Shown here: piece by piece, positions 23,350 to 35,117 of the stretch
Layout of the letters: each line of letters starts with the position of its first letter
Numbering within the stretch: position 1 is the stretch's first letter
DNA from: Pseudopyrenochaeta lycopersici
Taxonomy: Eukaryota > Ascomycota > Dothideomycetes > Pleosporales > Pseudopyrenochaetaceae
Direction: 5' to 3'
Length of the DNA: 64,000 nucleotides
Assembly: GCA_003313425.1 (NCBI GenBank)
Contig: NHZP01000001.1
Location: 1,488,001 to 1,552,000 of the forward strand
Program-made: the position numbers and the translations under genes
Notes under the pieces: generated by a model
What the model saw: only the letters and a program-made list of their open reading frames with translations
Database searches by the model: none
What the model was told of the DNA's origin: nothing

Positions 23350-24131
23350 GAAAACGGTGTGGAGAAGTTTCGTTAGCTATAGGAGGGGTTATCCTTCTGT
23401 ATTATTACGGAATGTATCAATTGGGAGAAGTGAGGGAGTAGTAAACGAAAAAATGTTATTCGCGCAAAAGGATACTGAGGTGAGTCAGGCTGCCACCTGA
23501 TCAGGCTCATCAGAGACCGGGGCAGCTTATCGACGGCAGTGAGAGTAACGCGGTGAGAAACGCGATCTTAATGTTGTGCTGGGAGCAGCAATAAACTTAC
23601 TGTGTTTGCGAAACTGAAGGAAGATTCACTTTTTGAAAGTCGACAAGGCAGTTTCAAAGTCCCAAAATTAGTACATTCAAGAAACACTGAGGCACTCCAG
23701 GTGAATTTTTTGTGTTGTGTTCAATAAGGCTGCTGGTTGTATGGGAGAAAAATTGAGAGGGCATAAAGACAATATCAGCTCTCTCAGGTATCTTCAAGAC
23801 ACTCAAGTATACCATCATTCAATAAAGCGTATTATAGAGCAGAAGCACGCAAGCAGAATCAAAAACCAACGCTATCATTCCTCTTTAATGATGCTACCTT
23901 CGTGAGATAATGCAAGTCAGACACGCCTTGTAAGGTATGAGCCATTCTGGGCACACTGCAACTGGCAGTGGGTTTACATCGCGACAGTAAGCATGCGACA
24001 ATGTATTCAAGGCACAGGCTAACAGATGGAGAGGAGTCAATTACGTACTCTTGTCAGCTGGTATGATATCTATCTACTAAGCCCGATTACAAAGTCCTCT
24101 CAGGACGTCCTTCTCTGCTACAGCAAGCACT
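23350..24131. other. intergenic, BTB promoter side
   Basis: 5' flank of the BTB gene and 3' flank of the RTA1 gene. Small ORFs only, none supported. Confidence 0.55.
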
Positions 24132-25163
24132 TTATTTCTCTGCCCTGGAACCGTCAATGTTCAGGCTCCTTTTGCGTCCATACCAGGTCCTTTCACTCTT
24201 TTGTACACTCCTCGCATCCAGCGCCTCCCTGAAGCAAAATCCCGGGTGAAATATATTTAGCGCGAACACCGCCGCGATTACAACTACACCTTCAAGCCCA
24301 ATAAAATACCTCTGGGTCTTGATCAAGTGACCATCCCATCCCTCACTCAGCTCCGCAACACGGTACACACATCTCGTAAAGATACAAAGTGTCGAAAAAG
24401 ACAGAGCAATGAGGAAGCCTTTGAAGACCCAGGATTCGCGAAGTTTTGCATGTCGAGGGTCGAGAGCTGCCTGCGCACCAAGGTGGGAAGTGCGACGGAT
24501 TGTACGGATGGCAAAGTCGAGGGCGAGGAGGATGAAGATAAACATAGTAAAGACTTGAACTGCGAGGCCTGCAATCATAATGTTGTTGCCAACTTCAGGA
24601 TCCTCGTCAGCACGTGTCTTTGCACTGGCAATACCACCGCCGATGGCTTGCAAAAGGAGCGATATGAAGTCGCAAGGTATGAAGATGCGAGGGTAGGAGA
24701 GTGGCTTTATTCGTGAGTTCTCGGGGCCGAAAGTTGTGACGATTCTTGAGAGGCAGAGATAGACTCCAGCAGCAAGGAAAGCAGGGCCAATGGTTAGGCA
24801 GACGATTTGTATGAGAAAGGGGCTCTAGTGACCGTTAGTATTCTACCACGTCTATATTGCCCTTGCTCTACCCGCCTCGGGATGTGAATCTAGGAAAACC
24901 AATCGACGTACATCATGGAACAGATTATCATATGCCAGGACACGCCCGACATAGCCAATGACCTCTAGCACGCACCCGGATACCATGGCGATTGTGAAGC
25001 CCAGCCATCTTTTACCCACGATCCCTTGGGCTAGAAAGGCAAGTGTGGAAATGCCAAAAAGCACAGTGAGGGCAATATTTGCACTTTTGGACGGGCGGTA
25101 ACCCCAATATGACCAATCTAGGGTGCAGGTTTCGTAAGTGCATGTATCCCGCCAGTCTGCCAT
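24132..25163 (-). CDS. RTA1-domain membrane protein
   Basis: Member of the fungal RTA1/RTM1 lipid-translocating exporter family, seven-span plasma-membrane proteins linked to phospholipid movement and to 7-aminocholesterol or other toxicant resistance. Exons 24912-25163 and 24132-24824 with an 87-bp intron carrying an ACTAAC branch site; 314 residues. Hydrophobic spans alternate with short loops: IALTVLFGISTLAFLAQG, WLGFTIAMVSGCVLEVIGYVGR (the family's V-x-E-x-x-G-Y-x-x-R), PFLIQIVCLTIGPAFLAAGVY, PCDFISLLLQAIGGG, VGNNIMIAGLAVQVFTMFIF and CIFTRCVYRVAELSEGWDG (the R-x-x-Y-R-x-x-E hallmark). The tail is basic. Substrate is not predictable. Confidence 0.93.
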
Positions 25164-26332
25164 GGTAGTTTAAAATGTATTCTGTGATCCTTGTGAGGCT
25201 CTGTAGCAAAGGAAGGGCGTGGAAACTGGGTCGAGGAAGTTAAGGTGCTTCTCGAAGCAACATCAACCTCGCACGCATGATAATTTATAGTATCTCAATA
25301 TCATGACCTGCACCGCAAAGATCTCTTGCGGGTGCACGGTAAGGATTCCAGCCTTTGAGGTCGTGAAGAGGAAAGAGGCGGGAAGAAGGTGGCACAAAGA
25401 ATATACCTGCGGTTATTGCGCCTGATTTCTATTCAATCCTAAGCAGTCAGCCTGGCTTCCCACCAACGCGGGCGCAGGGAAGCTTGAGCCAGGCTCGAAA
25501 ATGCTTGGCTCATGAACCCGGCCTCAAGGGAGGATCAAGATCTAGACTGATCGCATCCTCCACAATAACGCCCTTGGCGGATACGAAAATAATGACAAGA
25601 TGATTGGCAGGAAAGACGGATCGCTTTAGCTTACCAAACGTAGCATGTTTAGGCAACCAGCTCGCTTAACGTACAGTGTGCATCCAGATCGGACATCTAT
25701 GCAAGGAATCCCGTTCGGGTGCCGGCAAAATGAGCTATTCAATGCGCAACTCCGAGCCAGGCGATCAGTATACGAAAATATATGGTTGTCACAATGAGCT
25801 TGTACGTTGTGTCGAAATGCGGTTGGCCTTCGACCTCTAATATATCATTGGTCAGGCTGATAGGTGGCTTGCTGACCATTGTAGACCTCACAGGAATCAT
25901 AGTATTCGTCGATCGACCGACCTCACTGCGGGCGCAGCGCCGATGAATGGTGAAATTGGTGGCACACGCACGGAACACAAGGAGGCGTCCAGGAGGATGA
26001 GGCCTTGTACACTGTTGCAACGTACATTAGACGGAATCCAGAGAAGTATGCCGACTGTCGATGAGAATGCAGCACAATACAGCAGTAGAACGCAATCCCT
26101 CGAACGCCATAATCACGATCCCGATAGTACTTCCCTCTAAGACAGAGTATGCTCAAGTAGACGACGGAGCTCGAGATTGCCGAAAGTAGTCGAGTAGTGA
26201 CGAATAAAAGGTCTTTATTGTCATTGAACAATGCTGTATCTCCTTTAGGGCTACGTAATCAAGTGCGATCGCACCAGATGCCCTAGGGATTCGATTCGTG
26301 GAACTGTGAAGTATGTCGGGTTTATATCGACT
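25164..26332. other. intergenic with an unexplained minus-strand segment
   Basis: Apart from the doubtful membrane-like ORF pieces at 25739-26231 on the minus strand (reported as a finding), no gene is supported between the RTA1 start and the TIM17 end. No tRNA or repeat recognised. Confidence 0.5.
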
Positions 26333-27075
26333 CTATGCGGTGGCAGGAGGCTGTGGAGGCGGTGGTGGTGGTGGCTCGAGTCGTGTATTCTCCGCCATCA
26401 TTCGGCCAAATGCGATACCAACACCCTCGATGACGGCAAGGAGAACAGCGCATCCAATGGCGTTGTTACGCATTGCCTTGGCCCCACCTCGAACAGCAAG
26501 AGCACCACCCGTTAAAAACCCGCCAAGGATGGCATTCCAGGGGTCCTCTTTCTTTCTATCACACAATCAGCAATATTCCAAAATTTTTAGCACCAAGGAG
26601 TCTATGTCTTGATTTGAGGGCATGGAGACTGTCCGCACCTTATGCCTTTCACAGCACAGTCGAAAGTACTGAATAGACCACCCTACAAGAAGCGGAATAC
26701 AAAGTCAGCGTTGGTTAGATAGAGTTCGTACGTAGTCACTTACCCAAACACCAAAATTTCCCCCTAGCACGGGTGATCGCGCCTTCATAGCTGTGATGGA
26801 ACCGATTCGTCGTTCGCCATAAGGGGAATTACTGAATACTATTTGAGTAAAGTCCTATTATACGCTATGAGCGTTTGGGACTTACCGGAAGCCCTTGACC
26901 CCATGCCAGACGGCTCCTCCGATTGCCTACAAGCGGTCAGCTTTCGACACCCCAGCAGTGACGTAGGCGAAAAATCGCAATCGATAAGAGAAGTACATAC
27001 ACCCATGCAGAAAGCACCGCCAAAGTCGCTCAGCGCGACCCATGGACACGGGTCACGACTGTGGTCCATTGACAT
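26333..27075 (-). CDS. TIM17: mitochondrial import translocase subunit TIM17
   Basis: Core subunit of the TIM23 presequence translocase in the inner mitochondrial membrane. Five exons: 27001-27075, 26886-26926, 26744-26831, 26639-26682, 26333-26555; introns 54-83 bp, all in phase; 156 residues. The assembled protein follows the Tim17 pattern: [87 protein letters not shown] and the final GVGIAF span. The start may be the ATG at 27075 or the one two codons later (MDHSRD), which is the usual family start. The C terminus carries a run of seven prolines before QPPATA, a fungal extension. Confidence 0.95.
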
Positions 27076-28686
27076 TGTGGAGTGTCATGAGGCTTGAATG
27101 TTTAGCTCCGGAGCTGTCAATGTTTGGCATGCGGGGTTGGCAGCTCCCCCAAAGATGCAGGAACAAGCGCGACCATCGGAAATGTTTCACCCGCCTGCCG
27201 AGCAACGTACGATTAGACTTGACTTTTCTGGTTGCTTGATTTTGCACTAGGGTTTAATCACAGTCCTCGATTCACAAAATTTGGGGATTTATAGGTTTTG
27301 GAAGCTGCACGGTTGAGATGACGGACTGGACAGGCTGCCGGAGGAGTCGTACCTGCAATACTTGAAAGAAACCTAACCATGGACAACTGCACTCAATAGT
27401 GACAGTGTAAGCCTTGATACGCTAGTTGTACTTGTTGTGCTGAACACGAGCCTGCCAAACGAAGCGAATGCTTTGTAATGCCAGAAGTATGAGTTACAGT
27501 TCCAGGTCTAAGCTACTTACCAGACTGCGCAGATAATGAAACCCCAGTCGCTTATTTGATCCCTTTTGCTTGACATTTATTTCAGGCATCTGATGCAATA
27601 GGTTGGTTACAGAGAGATGAACTTTGTAACATATTGTGCTGTGCTCCTTGCTGCGCTCATCAGCCTGAAGTGCCGACTTCCCTCAGCAGGCGTCAGTGCC
27701 ACGGAATGATAATCGGGACGTTCCGAGTATCCAAAGTGATGCCCGAGAAAGCTTGCAACAAGTTGAGCAGCGACTTAAAGGTCATAGAGCTACCAAAGCC
27801 TCGTGATGGCTTAGCGTATAAAACAGTGGCTCTGAGAGGACGACAAGAGTTGAGAGAAGCAAGGCGAATTCCATTTGTCATTTGAGGGAGACGAAATCAG
27901 GAGCTATTACCAATCCTCATTCGCTATTAGCGCCCCAGCACGGGCACTGCGAGACGATATGCACAACTACGTCGGCCTCCCTCAATAGCTCTTTAGACGT
28001 GCCTTCACCTTCTGCGACATTGCCTTGTCTCGGTAGCCCGACTATGCTTCGGGTCTAGGGGTTTTGCTTACTGGTAGCGTTCCGGTTTTGGCGAGCTTCG
28101 AGGCCACATCACTGCGCCTACGCGTGTCTTGGCGTGGGCGAACTGCAATCGCTCGCCTCCAGGTATCGTCACCTTGAACGTCGCTGTACTCTCTCCAACC
28201 ACACCTGGGCCTTCTTTTGGATCGAGTAAGTTGTTGGTGCTGGGCTTCCTCGGTCCTGTAGTCCACCCGTAGTCTGTCAATCAGATACCGAGGAATAGAG
28301 GGGCTCCGACATCCGCTAACTGCCATCAGTCCCGTCCCTTCGTGTAGCGCACAACACCCTCGAAATAGGTGCGTAGAGCTTTCAATACCGCATGGGCACA
28401 GTCCGAGTATATGGGGAAGGTGCAAGGATTGCGCTTGGAATATCCGCAGCTGCGCAGTGGACGCTTCCTGGACAAGGACGCTAATGTGGGATGATCAGGC
28501 ACACCAGAGGAGCATCTTGGAATTGTTTTGGAAGCGGGGAGTACAGCGCCATCTTGATAGATAGGCGTTGTAGGGAAGGATTGCCAGCATGGCGACGGTG
28601 ACTGTGGGTAAGCATCGGAAGCCGTTGTGGGCTCCCCACAGCGCACTTCTACCATTTTCATTTTCTGCACCCCGACACTACACGAA
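27076..28686. other. intergenic with decayed-looking minus-strand coding
   Basis: No intact gene is supported. A protein-like minus-strand segment at 27917-28280 is listed separately. The rest holds the TIM17 promoter side and the promoter of the gene starting at 28687. Confidence 0.5.
27917..28280 (-). pseudogene. coding-like segment, frame-broken, unidentified
   Basis: Two minus-strand frames look protein-like in series. The first (about 28280-28070) contains DYGWTTGPRKPSTNN, GPGVVGESTATFKVTIPGG and HAKTRVGAVMWPRS. The second (about 28048-27917) contains IVGLPRQGNVAEGEGTS and ELLREADVVVHIVS. They are in different frames, separated by only about 25 bp with a GTAAGC in it, too short for a normal intron. 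It could be a decayed gene or two exons whose junction I have not resolved. I do not recognise the family. Confidence 0.3.
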
Positions 28687-30524
28687 ATGTCTCGTATGGG
28701 CCTGCCTCCTGCTCTCTCCACATATCTGACATCGCTTCTCCCCTACGCAGGCTTCGAGTGGAACCGCTCCTCGCCGCTGCGCTCCTCTCCCGACACTTCG
28801 TCTTCCATGTACCCCGACCGGCCCATTCGCCCTCTGCCAACACGCTCTCTGCGCGCCCGGCTGTCCCCTGAGCAAGCCGACACTTTGGTTTTCCCGCACA
28901 ATCCCCCGTCGACAGGCCCGCTCTTCAACTTCCCCTACTCGGCCAGCGAGCGTGGGACCAGGTCACTAAGGACCGGCGACAATGACCACCATGCCTGCCA
29001 CTGTGGCCATACTCACTCGGAGGTAGAGAGCGAAGAGGAAGAGGACGAGCGTCACGGGCCGCTGCCTTCCTCCCCCAGCTACCAGTACAGCAGACACCTG
29101 CCTAGCAAGTCTGCGGCTGGCTTAGCGGGCGCCTACCCTAAGCCAGGCTCCACTGCGTCTTCGGTGGACGGCTACGAGTCGTTTGAGAACACAAACAACA
29201 AGAAGAAGCGCAAGATCCCGAACATGGGCAGCAACACCTCACATCACACGAATCTCTCGGCAGATTTGGCGAGCATGGGCATCGCACACAGACACGAGGC
29301 AGGCGCGATCGACGACGGGGATGGGCCTGGACGCTACTACGGCTCGGCTCCATCAACACCCCAGCAAAACGGCAATTCGGGCACAGGCATATCAGGCGCA
29401 GGCAGAGGGCGTTTCGGGCGATCTGGCTCTGGACGGTCAGAGAGGCGCATTTTGGGCAATTCAACCAATCTCGCCAACGCCAAAGCAACCAGCAAACGTA
29501 TGGCGTCACCTCGGGAAATGATAGGTTTTACACTCGAGATGTCCGTGCGCTGACTATTTCTTTTCTAGGACCATCCGAGCAGAGCGGCATCATCTCAACT
29601 GCCATCGCCAACGCCCAGGCGACCCCGCCACCCCAGGGCAACGAGAACGTGAGCCTGCTGCAGCAGGAAGCTGCGAAGAACAGCGCAAACAAGACACAAT
29701 TCACCTTCACTTGTGGCTCCGATTCGGCCAACAAGATGGTCTGGCCAGGCCAGGAAAACGGACCATATCCCCAACCGCCAGGCGCATACCCGGCTGCCAC
29801 TGCACCGCCCCCGCTCCACCCCCAGACTGCCCGCGCTCGCCCACCTGTCCGCCCAGACGCCCCGATGGTGTCCACACAGGGCACGCAAACGAGTCCGAAC
29901 ATCAATGGTGCAGGCGCATACCCTCCTGCGAACAGGAACCCTCCTCCTCCAAAGGGCGGTCAACCACAGCAACAGGCGCCGCCGCCCCGCAAACCACGAC
30001 GTAGCGCAAGTAAGCTCTATGAATACGCTGCTCGTAAGCGTCAAATTCAGCAAGAGTACGCCAACTTTCACAACCCTCCCAGCCAACCATGGATATGCGA
30101 ATTCTGCGAGTACGAAGACATTTTTGGTCAAAAACCCAAGGCTTTGATGCGGCAGTATGAAATAAAGGATAGGAAGGAAAGAAAGCGAATAGCCGAGAAA
30201 CGCCGGCTGTTAGAGAAAGCTAGGATGAAAGGGCGAAAGGGCAAGAAGGCCAGCAAGAAGGCACAAAACAATGCCACCAACGCTCAGCACAACCAGAATC
30301 CTCCCCCAGGCGGCTACGACCGACATGCAGACGACGGCTCTCTAGAACAGGATGAGGAGTACTACGACGACGACGGCTATGACGACGTCCCACCATCCCC
30401 AGCCCCTCAGTGCCAGTACGGCTGCCAGCACCACCCGCATCCTGCACACCCTCCACAAAAGGCGCCAGGCATACCTCCTGGTGATCCTCGAATGGGCGGG
30501 CCGCCTATCGCGAATGCCGCTTAA
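28687..30524 (+). CDS. conserved fungal protein with PWICEFCEYEDIFG motif
   Basis: Exons 28687-29497 and 29569-30524, intron 71 bp (CGTATGG...TTCTAG with a CTGAC branch site); 588 residues. Start MSRMGLPPALSTYLTSLLPY is a compact hydrophobic N-terminal motif. Most of the protein is low-complexity: Ser/Gly/Arg-rich to about 270, then Pro/Gln-rich. An acidic Glu run and CHCGHTH occur near residues 100-125. The conserved core is around 440-520: SKLYEYAARKRQIQQEYANF, PWICEFCEYEDIFG, then a strongly basic coiled-coil-like stretch (KDRKERKRIAEKRRLLEKAR) and a lysine cluster. The end has CQYGCQHHPHPAH. The C-x2-C and Cys/His patches suggest metal binding. I do not recognise a named family and assign no function. 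Confidence 0.8.
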
Positions 30525-31657
30525 CATCTGGACAAGACGGGGTGGGCCGTCCTTGTTCTTGCGCTTTATCTTCTCGTCCTGTCTCTTTGCATTGCTATCA
30601 TGATCGATGTTGTTGGGGTCTCTGGTTGGATGCGGAGTTATGGATCTTTACAATTTTCGAGGCTATTAGAGGGGAAGCTCTTTTGAGAAATGCCATAGGT
30701 CTCGCTGGACATTATGGACGTCTTACTGGAGCCCTTTCTCACACACTCGTTATTTAGGATACCTCGAGCACCACGCCTCTTGACCAAACTCCACCTCGAT
30801 AACCCGATCATTAGACGCCTGTCTTACTTTCCGTATTCCAGCGATTCAGCATCCCTATTAATAGCCCCAGCATTACCCCGGAGTCCCTCCTAAATTCTGT
30901 CATTTCCGCCTGATCGTCGATCACCATCCTCACCCAAAATCTCGACCTACATTATCTAAATTAACAAGTCAACACATCGACAACAATAAACCCCACTCTT
31001 CCACAAATCCCGAGATTTGACTCAGATACTCGGAAAGGACTGTTCTACCTGTCCTGCCACGGTTGGCAGAGCCTCCCTGGACAGGTTGGATAGGCGGGAG
31101 ACAATATCAGCCTATTCTATAGTCCCTATCACATGGAATCATGCTCCCTATGCAATAGCCTTGTGCAGCATCAAGATCCTGTTGCGTACATCATAGCTAG
31201 TTAGAAACCAGCTAGTTTATATGTAATCTTAGGCTCATGACCATTAGTTCCCGTCACAAGCCATTACTCCCATATCTGTGAATTGATAGTTTGTGGTCGT
31301 GATCAGCCAATACCATTCTTAATCACAATAGGAGATAATTATTGGATTAGGTCACTCGGAAGCATTCCGCTAACAAGCGCTAAAGCTTACCAATGAAGCA
31401 TTGAAAAGCTCCGCTGACCGCTTACAACACCGCTAACCTTCGCCATTCTGCCGGCGGAAAGACCCCACCCACGTTTGATATGGAAGCAATACAAATGTGG
31501 CATTCCGAGGTTGAGTCTCCATCAGGACTACGAATTACTGATCAATTGTGTGAATTTAACGTCACATTGCGTGCTTGCCCCTCTTGTCCTTTGACTTCGA
31601 CCTTCGCCAATCCATTGCTCCTTCTCACAGCTCCCTAAGAGACGCTGTACAGGCGAT
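30525..31657. other. intergenic
   Basis: 1.1 kb of 3' flank and promoter sequence. No ORF, RNA or repeat is supported. Confidence 0.6.
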
Positions 31658-32916
31658 ATGGCTGGCAAAGATACCCACAAGTATGGCACAGACGATGGAT
31701 GGCATGGTGTAATTGAAGAAGGAGGAGAGTTCCCACCCGAGGAAGACAGGTACCATTTATACATTGGTAAGTAGTCTTCACATAACATACTCGCCCCAAG
31801 ATTTGCAATTGGTTTTGTACTGCTTTCTTGAAGCGGAATGGTATCACCTAAGAATCTTCACCACTCACCCCATTATAAAATGTCTATATTTGTACACTGG
31901 TATGGTGCAGGAGATATAACTAACGATTGCAGGACTTTTCTGCCCTTTCGCACACCGTGCAAACCTCGTGAGGCATCTCAAACACCTGACTTCCATCCTT
32001 CCAGTCTCAATCGTACGCCCGTACCCGAAGGGCGAGCCTGGATGGCGATTCGATGAAACATATCCAAATGCAACACCTGATCACCTTTTCAATAGTCGCT
32101 TCATGCACCAGCTCTACTTCCGCGATGACCCAGCGTACAAAGGGAAATACAGCGTGCCATTGTTGTGGGACAAGAAAGCGAATAGGATTGTCAACAACGA
32201 AAGCGCAGAGATGCTGCGGTGGCTGCCCCATGCGTTTGATTCGATAGTGAAAGATGAGAGCGCGAAGGAAGAATTCTATCCTCAGGAGTTGAGGGGAAAG
32301 ATTGATGAGATAAGTCCGTGGCTGACGAGTCTGATTTGCTCGGGAGTGTACAAAGCAGGTTTTGTGAACACGCAAGAAGATTACGAGAAGAACGTCGTCC
32401 CGCTATTCGCCGCCCTCAACAAACTCGAAGCACTGCTCCAATCCAACGGCGGTCCATATATCCTCGGCAAACAGCTCACAGAATTGGATCTTCTAGCGTA
32501 TCCAACGATTGTGAGGTTCGACACAGTCTATGTCCAGCACTTTAAGACCAACCTAGGCATGATACGGCATGATTACCCCGTTCTCAATAATTGGCTGAAG
32601 AATCTGTATTGGAATGTGCACGGTTTCAAGGAATCCACAGACTTCCAGCATATCAAGGAGAATGTGAGTATCGCCCCTATTCAATCCAATGTTATCGGTA
32701 TTTCAGGAAATGGTTTCAAGGGAAGTAAGAAAGGGGGACCGAAGCTGACAATGGCATCGACAGTATACGAAGAGCCATGGAGATATAAATCCACTGGCTA
32801 TCACACCACTAGGCCCGTATCCGGAAGTAGAAGAGGGGTATGAGAGTGATTGGAGTAAATTGAAGCCTGGGGTGGTGAGGCATCCGAGGGTACTGGAAGC
32901 GCAGAGTAAGCTGTGA
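31658..32916 (+). CDS. glutathionyl-hydroquinone reductase (omega-like GST)
   Basis: Member of the ECM4/Gto S-glutathionyl-(chloro)hydroquinone reductase family, reducing glutathionyl-hydroquinones or mixed disulphides with glutathione. Exons 31658-31766, 31933-32663, 32764-32916; introns 166 and 100 bp; 330 residues. The catalytic motif is CPFAHR with Cys40. Other family signatures are GWRFDE, YSVPLLWDKK, IVNNESAEMLR, SGVYKAGFVNTQEDYE, GPYILGKQLTELDLLAYPTIVRFD and the YWNVHGF helix. The last exon was chosen because it restores the usual YTKSHGDINPLAITPLGP and an acidic end; reading through the second donor gives an unrelated tail. A cytosolic location is likely. Confidence 0.94.
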
Positions 32917-33036
32917 GAAGATGATTGTTCGACGAGGGAATATCATTATACCAAGTAGAAGTTTTTGTTATGATGAATACTATTCCCATTTGTGCTATGA
33001 AAATCAAGTAATCTTAAACTCAAAGGTAACGCTTTC

Positions 33037-34176
33037 TCAGTTGCAACACTTCAATTCCTCACACAATATCCCGCACGGCACCCCGCACTTCTCCATACTC
33101 GGTCTCGCCGTGCTCACAGCACTCGCGACTCCGGATATTGCCTCCTTGCCTTCATTATCTGCTGGAACTGCTACAAGCTCAGGCTGCAGGGTTGCTGAAT
33201 GTATTCCGTACGCATGCAGGCACTGCGAGAAGATCTTTGCTTTGCTCATAAAGCTGGCAATATCCGGGTCGCTCACCACAACATGTGCCGATGCAATGGC
33301 CTTCTTCTGGTCTAATCGCCAGACGTGTAGCTCATGCACGCTCACGACACCTGGGATGGACTCCAAGTCGTGCTTGACGTCTTCAATACTGACGCCCAAG
33401 GGTGCGGATTGTAGCAAGATCTTCCCGGAGCGCTTCGTGAGCGGGATGGCTGAAATAAGGATCATGATAGCGATCCACATTGATACTGCTGGATCGGCGT
33501 AGAAGCGATTGGGTGACTTGACAAACCAAATTATCACAGCGGAGATAATAACGCCGATGTTGTTGATGGCGTCGCCGAGGACGTGGATTAGAACTCCTAG
33601 GATACCCAGGTCCATTCCGTGCTTCGTAGGCTTCGCGATAATATGCTTGTGGCTCTCATGCGTAGATGTTGGATTGAGATTTTCCTCGTCCCCGTCACTA
33701 CCATGTCCATGATCGTGGTCGTGTTCGTGCAGAAACAAAGCACTAATGATGTTCAAGAATAAGCCGATGCAGCCCACAATCAAGACAAGCTTTGGGTTCT
33801 CGACATGCTCGATCGAGACAAAGCGTTCCACTGATTGAAGGCCAATGCTCAAGCCTAGAGCGAGGAGGAATGCGCCATTGAAGAAGGCACCAAGGAGTTG
33901 AGCGCGGGCCCAACCAAAGGAGAGATCTGCAGGTGAAGTTTTCCGCTCTGTTACATGGACTGCTACGAGAGCGACTATGAATCCGATAAGGTCGTTTAAA
34001 TAGTGGAAGGCATCTGCTACGAGTGCTAGGGATTTGGTGTAGAAGCCAACTGAGATCTCCGCAAGGAAGAAGGAGAATGATATGACTATTACTGCCCGTA
34101 AACGGGTTTTTCGAGTGATTTGAAAGCGACTATGCTGATGCTCATGATCATGCTCATGATCGTGATTGTGGGCCAT
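33037..34176 (-). CDS. zinc transporter of the CDF family (ZRC1/COT1-like)
   Basis: Cation diffusion facilitator, probably a Zn2+/H+ antiporter of the vacuolar or another internal membrane. Single exon, 379 residues. The N terminus is a histidine/aspartate patch (HNHDHEHDHEHQHS). Six spans follow, with the metal-site residues of transmembrane helix 2 (DAFHYLND, H-x3-D) and helix 5 (HVLGDAINNIG, H-x3-D). A His-rich cytosolic loop (HEHDHDHGHG) lies between spans 4 and 5, as expected for zinc-type CDFs. The C-terminal cytosolic domain has LESIPGVVSVHELHVWRLD. The last residues contain several cysteines (CGVPCGILCEELKCC), possibly additional metal binding. It is divergent from the small zinc-finger gene at 34757. 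Confidence 0.95.
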   Translation of the reverse strand: MAHNHDHEHDHEHQHSRFQITRKTRLRAVIVISFSFFLAEISVGFYTKSLALVADAFHYLNDLIGFIVALVAVHVTERKTSPADLSFGWARAQLLGAFFNGAFLLALGLSIGLQSVERFVSIEHVENPKLVLIVGCIGLFLNIISALFLHEHDHDHGHGSDGDEENLNPTSTHESHKHIIAKPTKHGMDLGILGVLIHVLGDAINNIGVIISAVIIWFVKSPNRFYADPAVSMWIAIMILISAIPLTKRSGKILLQSAPLGVSIEDVKHDLESIPGVVSVHELHVWRLDQKKAIASAHVVVSDPDIASFMSKAKIFSQCLHAYGIHSATLQPELVAVPADNEGKEAISGVASAVSTARPSMEKCGVPCGILCEELKCCN

Positions 34177-34756
34177 GGTGTGGAGGAAAGACTGACAGGA
34201 GAGGTGTCCGGACCCAAGAAAGAAGAGACTTTTAAATAGGTGATAGGACCTTGAAATGGAAGAGGAAGTTGAGTCTGAGTACCTGCCTCATTCGCAAACA
34301 AATATCTGTTGCACGAAATATACTATACAAACCTTGCACCCATCGATAACATATCGTTTACTCTGCGACGCTCCCCTGGTCGCGCATGCATCAGGCTTGC
34401 AACATCGGATTGTCATCGATCGCGCCTACCAACGGGAGCTAGTAGGTGTGCGTGTGACGCAGGCGCCACTTCCCCAACGGAAGGTGGAGATGCCAGCAAT
34501 ATAGAGTGAAGCGAGCGAGTAACAATGGGTGGGCGTGAAGCGTGGCATCACATGATGGCGCGGGTGCCTAACTAAATGGAGGTTGGCGCCGGAAGTTGTG
34601 ATCACCGCCTTTCCCATGTGGCCAGACCCCTCTGGTGGTGCAAAATAATCTCTCAAAACTGCGTCTATTCACAAGCAAATCTCACATATCCGTCTCTCGA
34701 CACTACCACGCATAGCCACACTTACTCCGTGCAACTGACGACCAGTGATCTGCAAA
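34177..34756. promoter_or_regulatory. divergent promoter region, zinc transporter / 4F5 protein
   Basis: 580 bp between two divergent start codons. No gene is seen; no regulatory motif is assigned. Confidence 0.45.
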
Positions 34757-35117
34757 ATGGGCAACGGAGCCAAGTGAGACTTTTCCTAAGCGAAATGAGT
34801 GTGTATGCTGACCAGCATGTAGAGCACAGCAAAAGCGTGATCGCAAGGGCGATTCGGGTCCCAAGGAAGCGAAGAGTCAGCTGAAGGCCGTACGTAGTTC
34901 TTGTTCCTTCTGTGACTACATTTTACAGAAAACCCCTCACAAGGCTGAATGCTGACAACTTCATCAGAACGCCGCGGCCCAAACGATCAAGTGCAAGACT
35001 TGCTTCCAGACCTTCCAAGGCACCACCAGCCGCAAGATGCTCACTGACCACGCGACCAATAAGCACAGCAAGGACTTTGGGGACTGCTTCAACGCCGACG
35101 AGGGCGTTGCGAAATAA
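34757..35117 (+). CDS. 4F5/zinc-finger microprotein (SERF-like N terminus)
   Basis: 77-residue protein from three exons: 34757-34773, 34823-34889, 34968-35117; introns 49 and 78 bp. The 17-bp first exon encodes only MGNGA and two bases. The N-terminal half is a basic 4F5-type segment (MGNGAKAQQKRDRKGD...KEAKSQ); the C-terminal half is a single C2H2 finger with C-x2-C (CKTC) and H-x4-H (HATNKH), as in the eukaryotic zf-4F5/zf-met2 small proteins. Homologues are widespread but their role is poorly defined, possibly nucleic-acid or protein-aggregation related. The splice structure is supported by reconstruction of the conserved protein. Confidence 0.9.

Noticed and set aside
29138..29905. Several long ORFs on the minus strand opposite 28687-30524
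   Set aside because: Shadows of the GC-rich plus-strand gene; composition dominated by Arg, Cys and Trp.
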